Part shown: in pieces, positions 1-9,763 of the stretch
Position numbering within the stretch: position 1 is the stretch's first letter
Layout of the letters: each line of letters begins with the position of its first letter
DNA from: Mycobacterium seoulense
GTDB taxonomy: Bacteria; Actinomycetota; Actinomycetes; Mycobacteriales; Mycobacteriaceae
DNA: 64,000 bases
Assembly: GCF_010731595.1 (NCBI RefSeq)
Contig: NZ_AP022582.1
Location: 434,001 to 498,000 of the forward strand
Direction: 5' to 3'
Made by a program: the position numbers and the translations under genes
The notes under the pieces: generated by a model
The model's database searches: none
What the model saw: the letters and a program-made list of their open reading frames with translations, nothing else
What the model was told of the DNA's origin: nothing

Positions 1-974
1 TCGGCTACATGGCGCGGGCCGCGTTCTTGATGGACCGGGTGATGGCCGCGACGGGGTTGGAGGGTCGCGCCTTCGTCGCGATGCTCTCGTCGTTTGCGTG
101 CGCGATCCCGGGAATCATGGCCACCCGGACGCTGCCGTCATCGCGCGACCGGATCGCCACCATCATCACGGCGCCGCTGATGACCTGCTCGGCACGGCTT
201 CCGGTGTTCACCCTGCTGGTGGGGCTGCTGGTTTCGCCGCAGACCCAGTGGTGGGGCCTGAGCGCACAGGGCGTCGCGATGTTCCTGCTGTATCTGTGCG
301 GCGGCACCTCGGCGCTGATCGCCGCGTCGCTGTTCAAGTCGACGATCCTGCGCAGCGACCTGCTGCCGTTCACGATGGAGCTTCCGCCGTACCGCTTCCC
401 GTCGGTCAGAAACGTGCTCATCACGATGTGGGATTCGGCCAAAGTGTTCTTGCGCAAGGCCGGAACCATCATCTTGGGCACGTCGGTGGTGCTGTGGGTG
501 CTGCTGAATCTGCCCGCACGCCAAGCGGAAACCGCGCACATGTCGGCGACCGAGACGACCGCCTACGTGATGGACCACAGTTACGCCGCCGATGTCGGCA
601 AGGCGATCGGGCCGGTGTTCAAGCCGCTGGGGTTCGATTGGCACATCAACGTCGCCCTGCTCGGTTCCTTCTCGGCGCGTGAGGTTTTCGTGTCGACCCT
701 GGGCCAGGTGTCGGCGGCGACGAACCCCGAGGACCCGCATGAGGCTCTCGTCGGCATGACGGACGAGGACGGCCACCAGGTGTTCACCTCGCCGACCGTC
801 ATCGCGCTGATGGCGTACTTCATCTTCGCGCTGCAATGCATGTCCACCGTCGCGGTGATGCGCCGCGAGACGAATTCCTGGCGGTGGCCCGCCTTCGCCT
901 GGTGCTACATGTTCGTCCTGGCATGGACGATGGCGTTCGCCGCCCGGTCGATCGCGATCGGCGTGGGCGCATGA
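1..974 (+). CDS. feoB: Ferrous iron transport protein B, C-terminal part (cut by window edge)
   Basis: The reading frame is already open at base 3 and its first residues (GYMARAAFLMDR) are a conserved part of the FeoB membrane domain, so this is the 3' end of a longer gene whose GTPase domain lies upstream. About 324 residues are visible. They hold the Gate-type core with several hydrophobic segments, for example around LPVFTLLVGLLV, AMFLLYLCGG and IILGTSVVLWVLLNL, and the conserved FSAREVFVSTLGQV stretch. FeoB imports Fe(II) across the cytoplasmic membrane. The stop overlaps the start of the next gene (ATGA), so the two are translationally coupled. M. tuberculosis has no feoB at this locus. 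Recognition is confident; the start cannot be seen. Confidence 0.93.
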   Translation, partial: GYMARAAFLMDRVMAATGLEGRAFVAMLSSFACAIPGIMATRTLPSSRDRIATIITAPLMTCSARLPVFTLLVGLLVSPQTQWWGLSAQGVAMFLLYLCGGTSALIAASLFKSTILRSDLLPFTMELPPYRFPSVRNVLITMWDSAKVFLRKAGTIILGTSVVLWVLLNLPARQAETAHMSATETTAYVMDHSYAADVGKAIGPVFKPLGFDWHINVALLGSFSAREVFVSTLGQVSAATNPEDPHEALVGMTDEDGHQVFTSPTVIALMAYFIFALQCMSTVAVMRRETNSWRWPAFAWCYMFVLAWTMAFAARSIAIGVGA

Positions 975-1534
975 TCCCGATCCACGCCACGGCCACGTCC
1001 GATCCCGCACAGCTGCGCTGGGTGGTCCCGCCCGACCGGCTGCCGGCGCGCGGCCGCGTCCGGCAGGCCCCGGGCAGGCTGGGCGCAATGCTGGGCAGCG
1101 GGACGATCGCCGAGATTACGGTCGGCGCCGACGACATTCTGATCACGCTCGGCGCGGGCAGCGGCTGGCGTGAGCTGGGGGACGACGTTCGCGAGGCACT
1201 CGGTGAGGCGCTGGTCGACCCGCAAGGCTGGTCGGTCGAGGAATCATCCGGCCCGGATTTGGAAAGCGTTGCGGCGGAACTGCTTGCGGGCCCCGTCGGG
1301 GCACTTGCCGCTTCGCACGGCGGGTCGATCGAGCTCGTCTCGGTGACCGGCCACACCGTGACCGTGCGAATGGCCGGCGCGTGCGACGGATGTCCGGCGG
1401 CGACGTCCACACTACGGGACGTATTCGAGCGCGAACTGCGGCGGCGGTTCGACGAGCGAGTCGTGGTGGCCTGCGAAAGCGGTTCGACCGCAATCTCGTT
1501 GGGTAAGAAGCTGCTGTCGTTGATCGTCCGCTGA
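971..1534 (+). CDS. NifU C-terminal-domain (Fe-S scaffold-like) protein coupled to feoB
   Basis: 187 residues starting at the ATG that overlaps the feoB stop codon by four bases (ATGA). The last ~75 residues match the NifU C-terminal (Nfu) domain and carry its CxxC motif as ACDGCPAATSTL, the pair of cysteines that in this family holds a bridging Fe-S cluster. The N-terminal ~110 residues are not recognised; they look like an Actinobacteria-specific extension. The overlap with feoB suggests that iron uptake and Fe-S cluster loading are made together, an inference from context. A role as a FeoC-like regulator of FeoB is another possibility. Confidence 0.85.
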   Translation: MIPIHATATSDPAQLRWVVPPDRLPARGRVRQAPGRLGAMLGSGTIAEITVGADDILITLGAGSGWRELGDDVREALGEALVDPQGWSVEESSGPDLESVAAELLAGPVGALAASHGGSIELVSVTGHTVTVRMAGACDGCPAATSTLRDVFERELRRRFDERVVVACESGSTAISLGKKLLSLIVR

Positions 1535-1542
1535 GGGAGCGT

Positions 1543-1827
1543 TCACTCGAAGATGTCCCGGCGGGCAGCACCGGCGGGTAAGGCGGGGTCGACAAACCAC
1601 TCGCGGGAAACAGCAGTCCGAGCCGAGAATCGCCGCGAGTCGCTGCGCCGCTTCCTCGACGTCCGCTCGCCCGAAACGCACGCGTCCCGGTGGATCCGGG
1701 TAGCACAGCGGACACCCAAAATGTCGGCGCTCGAATGCAATTCGTCCAGGCGGAAACCACCTTCGTCGTTCTGAATCCGCCCGTCGGTCGCGGTGACGAC
1801 GACGTGGAATGCGACCACGGTGGTCAT
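1543..1827 (-). pseudogene. Small minus-strand gene, apparently frame-disrupted
   Basis: One frame is open for 94 codons from ATG 1827 to a TGA ending at 1543. Its start (MTTVVAFHVVVTATDG...) and its end (EWFVDPALPAGAARRDIFE) look like real protein, but the middle is an arginine/serine-rich shadow. A second frame over roughly 1630-1720 reads more like protein there (HFGCPLCYPDPPGR, then RADVEEAAQRLAAILGS). The simplest reading is one gene of about 95 codons carrying two compensating indels, or a decaying gene. I do not recognise the family. It lies alone on the minus strand between plus-strand genes. It could also be non-coding. Confidence 0.35.
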
Positions 1828-1881
1828 GAAACGCAGTATGCCCGCGGCACCGGGCGCGCACCGCCCGGTAAAAAGTAGGGC

Positions 1882-2295
1882 ATGACCGAACTATGGGTGC
1901 AGCGCACCGGATCGCGCCGCTACACCGGGCATAGCTCGCGCGGTGCGCAGGTACTCGTCGGCTCGGAGGACGTCGAGGGCGTGTTCACCCCCGGCGAGCT
2001 GCTGAAGATCGCGCTCGCCGCGTGCAGCGGGATGTCCAGCGACCAGCCGCTCGCGCGCCGGCTCGGCGACGACTACCAGGCGGTGGTGAGGGTCTCCGGC
2101 GACGCCGACCGCGAACGCGAGGTCTATCCACTGCTGGAAGAGACGCTCGAGCTCGACCTTTCCGGGCTGTCGCCGGAGGAGAAGGAGCGCCTGCTGACCG
2201 TCGTCGACCGGGCGATCGACCTGGTCTGCACCGTCGGGCGCACGCTGAAAGCCGGCACACAGGTCGAGTTCAAGGTGACCGATGTCGGATCCTGA
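1882..2295 (+). CDS. OsmC/Ohr-family protein (Rv2923c-like)
   Basis: 137 residues from ATG 1882. The protein shows the two cysteines that define OsmC-like peroxiredoxins, one in LAACSGMSSDQP (about residue 48) and one in DLVCTVGRTLKAG near the C terminus. This family reduces organic hydroperoxides, with the two thiols in the active site of a dimer. Size and position just before acylphosphatase and smc match M. tuberculosis Rv2923c. Its last 14 bases overlap acyP, so the two are coupled. The physiological substrate cannot be read from the sequence. Confidence 0.85.
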   Translation: MTELWVQRTGSRRYTGHSSRGAQVLVGSEDVEGVFTPGELLKIALAACSGMSSDQPLARRLGDDYQAVVRVSGDADREREVYPLLEETLELDLSGLSPEEKERLLTVVDRAIDLVCTVGRTLKAGTQVEFKVTDVGS

Positions 2296-2575
2296 CATCC
2301 GGCTCACCGCCTGGGTGCACGGCCAGGTCCAGGGCGTCGGCTTCCGCTGGTGGACGCGCTGCCGGGCGCTCGAGCTGGGCCTTACCGGCTATGCGGCCAA
2401 CCAGGCCGACGGCCGCGTGCTGGTGGTCGCCCAGGGGCCGCGCGAAGCGGGTGAGAAGCTGCTGGCGCTGCTCAAAGGCGGCGAGTCGTGGCCGTCGAGG
2501 CCGGGCCGCGTCGACAAGGTCGTCGCGGACTGGTCGCAGCCGCAGGAACGGTTCGAGGGTTTCGTCGAGCGCTGA
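2282..2575 (+). CDS. acyP: Acylphosphatase
   Basis: 97 residues, the normal acylphosphatase length. The phosphate-binding arginine lies in GQVQGVGFRWW (about residue 22) and the catalytic asparagine in GYAANQADGRV (about residue 40). The enzyme hydrolyses carboxyl-phosphate mixed anhydrides such as acetyl phosphate. The ATG lies inside the 3' end of the OsmC-like gene, a 14-bp overlap. The gene corresponds to Rv2922A upstream of smc. A perfect palindrome follows 48 bp after the stop. Confidence 0.93.
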   Translation: MSDPDIRLTAWVHGQVQGVGFRWWTRCRALELGLTGYAANQADGRVLVVAQGPREAGEKLLALLKGGESWPSRPGRVDKVVADWSQPQERFEGFVER

Positions 2576-2623
2576 TCACATCAGCCACAGGGGCACCGCC
2601 GTGGGCGGCTGCGGTCGGATCGC

Positions 2624-2653
2624 AAACGTGATAGCGCCGGCGCTATCACGTTT
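2624..2653. other. Perfect 30-bp palindrome upstream of smc
   Basis: The 30 bases read identically on both strands, beginning AAACGTGATAGCGCC and ending with the complement. They sit in the 213-bp gap between acyP and smc. As RNA they would give a 13-15 bp stem with almost no loop and no U-tract. It could be a U-less mycobacterial terminator for the acyP transcript, a dimeric repressor operator, or a dispersed palindromic element. The sequence alone does not decide. Confidence 0.75.
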
Positions 2654-2774
2654 CGTACTCACGTATTGCAGCTCTCCGAGTGACGGATGTGGCTTGTGTG
2701 GCCGCTGCGCCGACCGCCCGGTTTTCCGGCCGCCGACACTCCTGTGAGGAGGCGGGACGAGCCGAGCTGACCGG

Positions 2775-2780
2775 TAGTCT
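2775..2780 (+). promoter_or_regulatory. Candidate -10 box (TAGTCT) of smc, leaderless
   Basis: TAGTCT fits the mycobacterial TANNNT -10 pattern and ends 8 nt before the GTG of smc, so the predicted transcript would begin at or next to the start codon. No Shine-Dalgarno sequence precedes the GTG. No good -35 hexamer is visible, as is usual for SigA promoters here. Confidence 0.5.
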
Positions 2781-2788
2781 GGCTGGCC

Positions 2789-5700
2789 GTGTACCTCAAG
2801 AGTCTGACGCTGAAGGGCTTCAAGTCCTTCGCATCGCCGACGACTCTGCGTTTCGAGCCCGGGATCACCGCGGTCGTCGGGCCCAACGGCTCCGGGAAAT
2901 CCAACGTCGTCGACGCCCTGGCCTGGGTCATGGGGGAGCAGGGAGCGAAGACCCTGCGCGGCGGCAAGATGGAAGACGTCATCTTCGCCGGCACCTCGTC
3001 GCGGGCCCCCCTGGGCCGCGCCGAAGTCACCGTCACCATCGACAACTCCGACAACGCGCTGCCCATCGAATACTCCGAGGTGTCGATCACCCGGCGCATG
3101 TTCAGGGACGGCGCCAGCGAATACGAAATCAACGGCGCCAGTTGCCGTTTGATGGACGTGCAAGAGCTGCTGAGCGACTCCGGGATCGGCCGGGAGATGC
3201 ACGTCATCGTGGGGCAGGGCAAGCTCGACGAGATCTTGCAGTCGCGCCCCGAAGATCGTCGCGCCTTCATCGAAGAGGCCGCCGGTGTGCTCAAGCACCG
3301 CAAGCGCAAGGAAAAGGCCCTGCGCAAACTCGATGCGATGTCGGCGAACCTGGCCCGCCTCACCGACCTGACCACCGAGCTGCGCCGCCAGCTCAAACCG
3401 CTGGGCCGCCAGGCCGAGGTGGCCCGCCGGGCCCAGACCATCCAGGCCGACCTGCGCGACGCCCGGTTGCGCCTGGCCGCCGACGACCTGGTCAATCGGC
3501 AAACCGAGCGCGACGCCATCTTCGAGGCCGAGGCCGCCATCCGCCGCGATCACGACGAGGCCGCCGCCCGCCTGGCCGTGGCGTCCGAGGAGCTCACCGC
3601 GCACGAGGCGGCGGTCGCCGAACTCTCGCAGCGGGCCGAGTCGGTGCAGCACACCTGGTTCGGGCTGTCCGCGCTGGCCGAACGGGTGGCCGCGACGGTC
3701 CGCATCGCCAGCGAACGCGCGCATCATCTCGACGTGGAACCGCCGCCACCGAGCGACACCGACCCCGACGCGCTGGAGGCCGAGGCCGAGCGGGTCGCGG
3801 TGGCCGAGCGGCAATTGCTGGGCGAACTGGCCGAAGCCCGCACCCGCCTCGACGCCGCCCGCGGCGAATTGGCCGAACGCGAGCGCGAGGCCGCCGAGGC
3901 CGATCGCGCCCACCTGGCCGCCGTGCGGGCCGAAGCGGATCGGCGTGAAGGCCTGGCGCGGCTGGCCGGTCAGGTCGAGACCATGCGGGCGCGCGTCGAA
4001 TCGATCGACGACAGCGTCGCGCGGCTGTCCGAACGCATCGAGCAGGCCGCCGCCCGCGCGCAGCAGTCCAAGGCGGAATTCGAGACCGTGCAGGGCCGCG
4101 TCGGTGAGCTCGACCAGGGTGAGGTGGGCCTGGACGAGCATCACGAGCGGACCGTGGCCGCGCTGCGGCTGGCCGACGAACGCGTCGCCGAACTGCAGGC
4201 CGCCGAACGCGACGCCGAACGGCGGGTGGCCTCGTTGCGGGCCCGCATCGACGCGCTGTCCGTCGGGCTGGAGCGCAAGGACGGCGCGGCCTGGCTTACC
4301 GAAAACCATGCGGGTGCAGGACTTTTCGGGCCGATCGCCAAGCTGGTCAAGGTCCGCTCCGGTTACGAGGCGGCGCTGGCCGCGGTGCTGGGCTCGGCGG
4401 CCGACGCGCTGGCCGCCGAGAGCTTCGGCGCGGCCCGGTCCGCGGTTGCCGCGCTCAAGCAGGCCGACGGCGGGCGGGCGGCGCTGGTGCTGGGCGACTG
4501 GCCCGCGGATCACCCCGCCTCGCGCGATGCCCTGCCCGGCACCGCGCTGTGGGCGCTGGACCTGATCGACGCGCCCGCGCGGTTGCGCGGCGCGATCACG
4601 GCGATGCTCGCGGGCGTCGCGGTGGTCGACGACCTGGACCAGGCGCTCGAGCTGGTGTCGGCCCGCCCTCAGTTGCGCGTGGTCACGCTCGACGGCGACC
4701 TGGTGGGCGCCGGCTGGGTGAGCGGGGGCTCCGACCGCAAGCTGTCGACGCTCGAGGTGACCTCGGAAATCGACAAGGCGGGCAGCGAGCTGGCCGCCGC
4801 GGAATCGCAGGTCGCCCAGCTGACCGCGGCGCTGTCCGGCGCGCTGACCGAGCAGGCCGCCCGCCAGGACTCCGCCGAGCAGGCGTTGGCCGCGCTCAAC
4901 GAATCCGACACCGCGATCTCGGCGATGTACGAGCAGCTGGGCCGGCTCGGGCAGGAAGCCCGCACGACCGAAGACGAGTGGAGCAGGTTGCTGCGGCAGC
5001 GCGAGGAGCTCGAAGCGGGCCGCACGCAGACGGTCGAGGAAGTCACCGAGCTGGAAAACCGGCTGCGCAACGCGCAAGAGACGCAGCACGTGCATGCCGA
5101 ACAGCCCGACCACGCGGAGGTGCGCCAGCGGATCGCCGCCGCGGCCGAAGGCGCCCGCAGCGCCGAGGTGGAGGCCCGGCTGGCGGTGCGGACCGCCGAG
5201 GAGCGGGCCAACGCGGTGCGTGGGCGCGCCGATTCCCTGCGGCGCGCCGCGGCCGCGGAACGCGAGGCGCGGCTGCGGGCCCAGCAGGCCCGCGAGGCCC
5301 GGCTGCGCGCGGCTGCCGTCGCCGCGGCGGTGGCCGACTCGGGGCGGCTGCTGGCCCGGCGGCTGGACGGCGTGGTCGGGGCGGCGTCCACGATTCGCGA
5401 CGCGTTGGCCGCCGAACGCCAGCAGCGTGCGACGGCGATGGCGGCGGTGCGCGACGAGGTGAACGCGTTGAGCGCCCGAGTGGCCACCCTGACCGACTCG
5501 CTGCACCGCGACGAGGTGGCCAACGCGCAGGCGGCAATGCGGATCGAGCAGCTCGAGCAGATGGTGCTCGAGCAGTTCGGCATGGCACCGGCCGACCTGA
5601 TCGCCGAGTACGGGCCCGACGTGGCCCTGCCGCCCACCGAGCTCGAGATGGCCGAATTCGAGCAGGCCCGCGAACGCGGTGAGCAAGTCGTCGCGCCCGC

Positions 5701-6397
5701 ACCGATGCCGTATGACCGGGCCACCCAGGAGCGCCGGGCCAAACGCGCCGAGCGGGAGCTGGCCGAGCTGGGCCGGGTCAACCCGCTGGCGCTCGAGGAG
5801 TTCGCCGCGCTGGAGGAGCGCTACAACTTCCTGTCCACCCAGCTCGAGGACGTCAAAGCGGCGCGCAAGGACCTGCTCGACGTCGTCGCCGACGTCGACG
5901 CCCGGATCTTGCAGGTGTTCAGCGACGCCTTCGTCGACGTGGAACGCGAATTCCGGGAAGTCTTCACCGTGCTGTTCCCGGGCGGCGAGGGCCGGCTGCG
6001 GCTCACCGACCCCGACGACATGCTGACCACCGGCATCGAGGTGGAGGCGCGTCCGCCGGGCAAGAAGATCACCCGGCTGTCGCTGCTGTCCGGTGGCGAG
6101 AAGGCGCTGACCGCGGTGGCGATGCTGGTCGCCATCTTCCGCGCCCGCCCGTCGCCGTTCTACATCATGGACGAGGTGGAGGCCGCGCTCGACGACACCA
6201 ACCTGCGCCGGCTGATCAGCCTCTTCGAACTGCTGCGGGCGCGGTCGCAGCTGATCATCATCACGCACCAGAAGCCGACGATGGAGGTCGCCGACGCGCT
6301 GTACGGCGTGACCATGCAGGGCGACGGCATCACCGCGGTGATCTCTCAGCGGATGCGGGGGCAGCAGGTGGAGCAGTTGGTGTCCAGCTCGTCCTAG
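2789..6397 (+). CDS. smc: Chromosome segregation ATPase SMC
   Basis: 1202 residues from GTG 2789, the length of Rv2922c. Walker A is GPNGSGKS at residues 31-38, the ABC signature LSGGEKAL is near 1100, and Walker B with [12 protein letters not shown] is near 1124. Two long Ala/Glu/Arg-rich coiled coils flank a hinge at about 510-665 ([12 protein letters not shown]...). SMC forms a ring-shaped dimer that organises and segregates the chromosome, normally with ScpA and ScpB, which are not in this window. The start codon lies right after a -10-like box. The coiled-coil codons generate very long open frames on the opposite strand that are not genes. Confidence 0.98.
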   Translation: MYLKSLTLKGFKSFASPTTLRFEPGITAVVGPNGSGKSNVVDALAWVMGEQGAKTLRGGKMEDVIFAGTSSRAPLGRAEVTVTIDNSDNALPIEYSEVSITRRMFRDGASEYEINGASCRLMDVQELLSDSGIGREMHVIVGQGKLDEILQSRPEDRRAFIEEAAGVLKHRKRKEKALRKLDAMSANLARLTDLTTELRRQLKPLGRQAEVARRAQTIQADLRDARLRLAADDLVNRQTERDAIFEAEAAIRRDHDEAAARLAVASEELTAHEAAVAELSQRAESVQHTWFGLSALAERVAATVRIASERAHHLDVEPPPPSDTDPDALEAEAERVAVAERQLLGELAEARTRLDAARGELAEREREAAEADRAHLAAVRAEADRREGLARLAGQVETMRARVESIDDSVARLSERIEQAAARAQQSKAEFETVQGRVGELDQGEVGLDEHHERTVAALRLADERVAELQAAERDAERRVASLRARIDALSVGLERKDGAAWLTENHAGAGLFGPIAKLVKVRSGYEAALAAVLGSAADALAAESFGAARSAVAALKQADGGRAALVLGDWPADHPASRDALPGTALWALDLIDAPARLRGAITAMLAGVAVVDDLDQALELVSARPQLRVVTLDGDLVGAGWVSGGSDRKLSTLEVTSEIDKAGSELAAAESQVAQLTAALSGALTEQAARQDSAEQALAALNESDTAISAMYEQLGRLGQEARTTEDEWSRLLRQREELEAGRTQTVEEVTELENRLRNAQETQHVHAEQPDHAEVRQRIAAAAEGARSAEVEARLAVRTAEERANAVRGRADSLRRAAAAEREARLRAQQAREARLRAAAVAAAVADSGRLLARRLDGVVGAASTIRDALAAERQQRATAMAAVRDEVNALSARVATLTDSLHRDEVANAQAAMRIEQLEQMVLEQFGMAPADLIAEYGPDVALPPTELEMAEFEQARERGEQVVAPAPMPYDRATQERRAKRAERELAELGRVNPLALEEFAALEERYNFLSTQLEDVKAARKDLLDVVADVDARILQVFSDAFVDVEREFREVFTVLFPGGEGRLRLTDPDDMLTTGIEVEARPPGKKITRLSLLSGGEKALTAVAMLVAIFRARPSPFYIMDEVEAALDDTNLRRLISLFELLRARSQLIIITHQKPTMEVADALYGVTMQGDGITAVISQRMRGQQVEQLVSSSS

Positions 6398-6400
6398 CGG

Positions 6401-6445
6401 CGATCGCGAGCGCGGCGTAGCCGGGCGTGGCGGGTCGCCGCCATC
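6401..6445 (+). repeat. Copy 1 of a dispersed intergenic element, behind smc
   Basis: Starting four bases after the smc stop, CGATCGCGAGCGCGGCG is followed by a block resembling GCCGGGCG-n-GCGGGTCG and CCATC. The same order of blocks occurs behind ffh (16694-16762), where about 29 extra bases sit in the middle. The flanking genes are unrelated, so this looks like a dispersed non-coding repeat placed at gene ends. Confidence 0.5.
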
Positions 6446-6499
6446 TTCCTAGCGCTTGCCGCCGACCCCGCGCGATCCGGCCCCTGAAACAATGTCAGC

Positions 6500-7804
6500 G
6501 TGTCACAAGGTCTTTGGATCGCCGTCGCGGTCATCGCCGTCCTGCTTCTCGTCGCCGCGCTGGTCGCAGGCCTGGTGCGCTACCGTCGCCGACGGATCAG
6601 CTTCACGACCAAACCGGAGCCCGGCGCGATCGACCGGTCGGGCGGCTATACCGCGTCGTCGGGCATCGCCTTCAGCCAGACGGCGACCGCCGATCGGCTC
6701 GACACCGCGGGGCTGCCCGGGGTGGGCGACGACGCCACCATTCCGCGCGACGCGCCCCGGCGCACCATCTCCGAGGTCGAGCTGCCCGAACCGGAGGCAC
6801 CGGAGAGTATCGCCCCGCCGCCGGTAGCGCCGGCACCGCCCGAGACCCCCGAGCCGCCGGCGGCCCCCGAGATCGAGGCGATCGCGCCGCCCGAAGGCCG
6901 GCTGGAGCGACTGCGCGGCCGGCTGGCTAGGTCGCAGAATGCGCTGGGACGCAGCGTGCTGGGCCTGATCGGCGGCGGCGACCTCGACGAAGACGCCTGG
7001 CAGGACGTGGAGGACACGCTGCTGGTCGCCGACCTGGGCCCGGTGGTCACCGAGTCGGTGATGTCGCAGCTGCGCGCCCGGCTGGCCGGCAGCGCCGTGC
7101 GCACCGAGGCCGACGCGAAGGCCGTTCTGCGTGACGTGCTGATCCGGGAGCTGCACCCCGACATGGACCGCTCGATCCGCGCCCTGCCGCACGCCGACCA
7201 CCCGTCGGTGCTGCTGGTCGTCGGCGTCAACGGCACCGGAAAGACGACCACGGTCGGAAAGTTGGCCCGGGTGCTGGTGGCCGACGGGCGTCGCGTGGTG
7301 CTCGGCGCCGCCGACACGTTCCGGGCGGCCGCCGCCGACCAGCTGCAGACCTGGGCGTCCCGGGTCGGCGCGGAGGTGGTGCGCGGGGCCGAAGGCGCGG
7401 ACCCCGCGTCGGTGGCGTTCGACGCCGTCGACAAGGGCATCGCCTCGGGTGCCGACGTGGTGCTGATCGACACCGCCGGCCGGCTGCACACCAAGGTCGG
7501 GCTGATGGACGAGCTCGACAAGGTCAAGCGCGTGGTGACACGGCGCGCCGCGGTCGACGAGGTGCTGCTGGTGCTCGACGCGACGATCGGGCAGAACGGG
7601 CTGGCCCAGGCGCGGGTGTTCGCCGAGGTCGTCGACATCACCGGCGCCGTGCTGACCAAGCTGGACGGTACGGCCAAGGGCGGCATCGTATTCCGCGTCC
7701 AACAGGAACTCGGGGTGCCCGTGAAGCTGGTCGGGCTGGGGGAAGGTCCCGACGATCTGGCACCCTTCGAGCCGGCCGCCTTCGTCGACGCCCTGCTCGG
7801 CTGA
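6500..7804 (+). CDS. ftsY: Signal recognition particle receptor FtsY
   Basis: 434 residues from GTG 6500. An N-terminal membrane helix (residues ~4-27, WIAVAVIAVLLLVAALVAGL) is followed by an acidic proline/alanine-rich linker and then the NG domain: P-loop GVNGTGKTTTVGKLA near residue 241, DTFRAAAADQ, DTAGRLHTK and TKLDGTAKGG. It is the SRP receptor GTPase that docks Ffh-ribosome complexes at the membrane. Its partner ffh lies 7 kb downstream. The gene follows smc, as Rv2921c follows Rv2922c. Confidence 0.98.
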   Translation: MSQGLWIAVAVIAVLLLVAALVAGLVRYRRRRISFTTKPEPGAIDRSGGYTASSGIAFSQTATADRLDTAGLPGVGDDATIPRDAPRRTISEVELPEPEAPESIAPPPVAPAPPETPEPPAAPEIEAIAPPEGRLERLRGRLARSQNALGRSVLGLIGGGDLDEDAWQDVEDTLLVADLGPVVTESVMSQLRARLAGSAVRTEADAKAVLRDVLIRELHPDMDRSIRALPHADHPSVLLVVGVNGTGKTTTVGKLARVLVADGRRVVLGAADTFRAAAADQLQTWASRVGAEVVRGAEGADPASVAFDAVDKGIASGADVVLIDTAGRLHTKVGLMDELDKVKRVVTRRAAVDEVLLVLDATIGQNGLAQARVFAEVVDITGAVLTKLDGTAKGGIVFRVQQELGVPVKLVGLGEGPDDLAPFEPAAFVDALLG

Positions 7805-7821
7805 AACCGCTTACACGGCGA

Positions 7822-7839
7822 GCGGGACGTTAATCCCGC
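7822..7839 (+). terminator. Hairpin behind ftsY (weak terminator candidate)
   Basis: GCGGGA and TCCCGC form a 6-bp stem around a CGTTAA loop, 18 bases after the ftsY stop. There is no U-tract. It partly coincides with the possible GlnR half-sites before amt, so it may act as DNA rather than RNA. Confidence 0.35.
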
Positions 7840-7867
7840 CGAAACACGGCGGCCCCACTGCCGAAAC
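7829..7867 (+). promoter_or_regulatory. Possible GlnR binding region before amt
   Basis: GAAAC occurs at 7841 and 7863, exactly 22 bp apart, which is two steps of the 11-bp half-site spacing known for GlnR in Actinobacteria. A GTTAA resembling the other half-site type (gTnAc) lies at 7829, one base out of register. GlnR control of amt-glnB-glnD is established in mycobacteria; assigning this site is my inference. Confidence 0.35.
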
Positions 7868-7943
7868 AACGATTGCGCAAGGTTCTGGATCAGGTCACAG
7901 GCGTCGCCTGACGGCCATTCATGTCCTGACCGGAGGTGAGCGA

Positions 7944-9718
<1,775 letters not shown>

Positions 9719-9763
9719 CCGTAACCGCACATTGCTGAACCGGGCCGGACGGGCCGGGAGGGT

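Noticed and set aside
2576..6268. A 1230-codon open frame on the minus strand opposite smc
   Set aside because: It is the GC-rich complement of the coiled-coil codons of smc. Its protein is rich in Gly, Arg, Gln and His with no domain, and smc is unmistakable.
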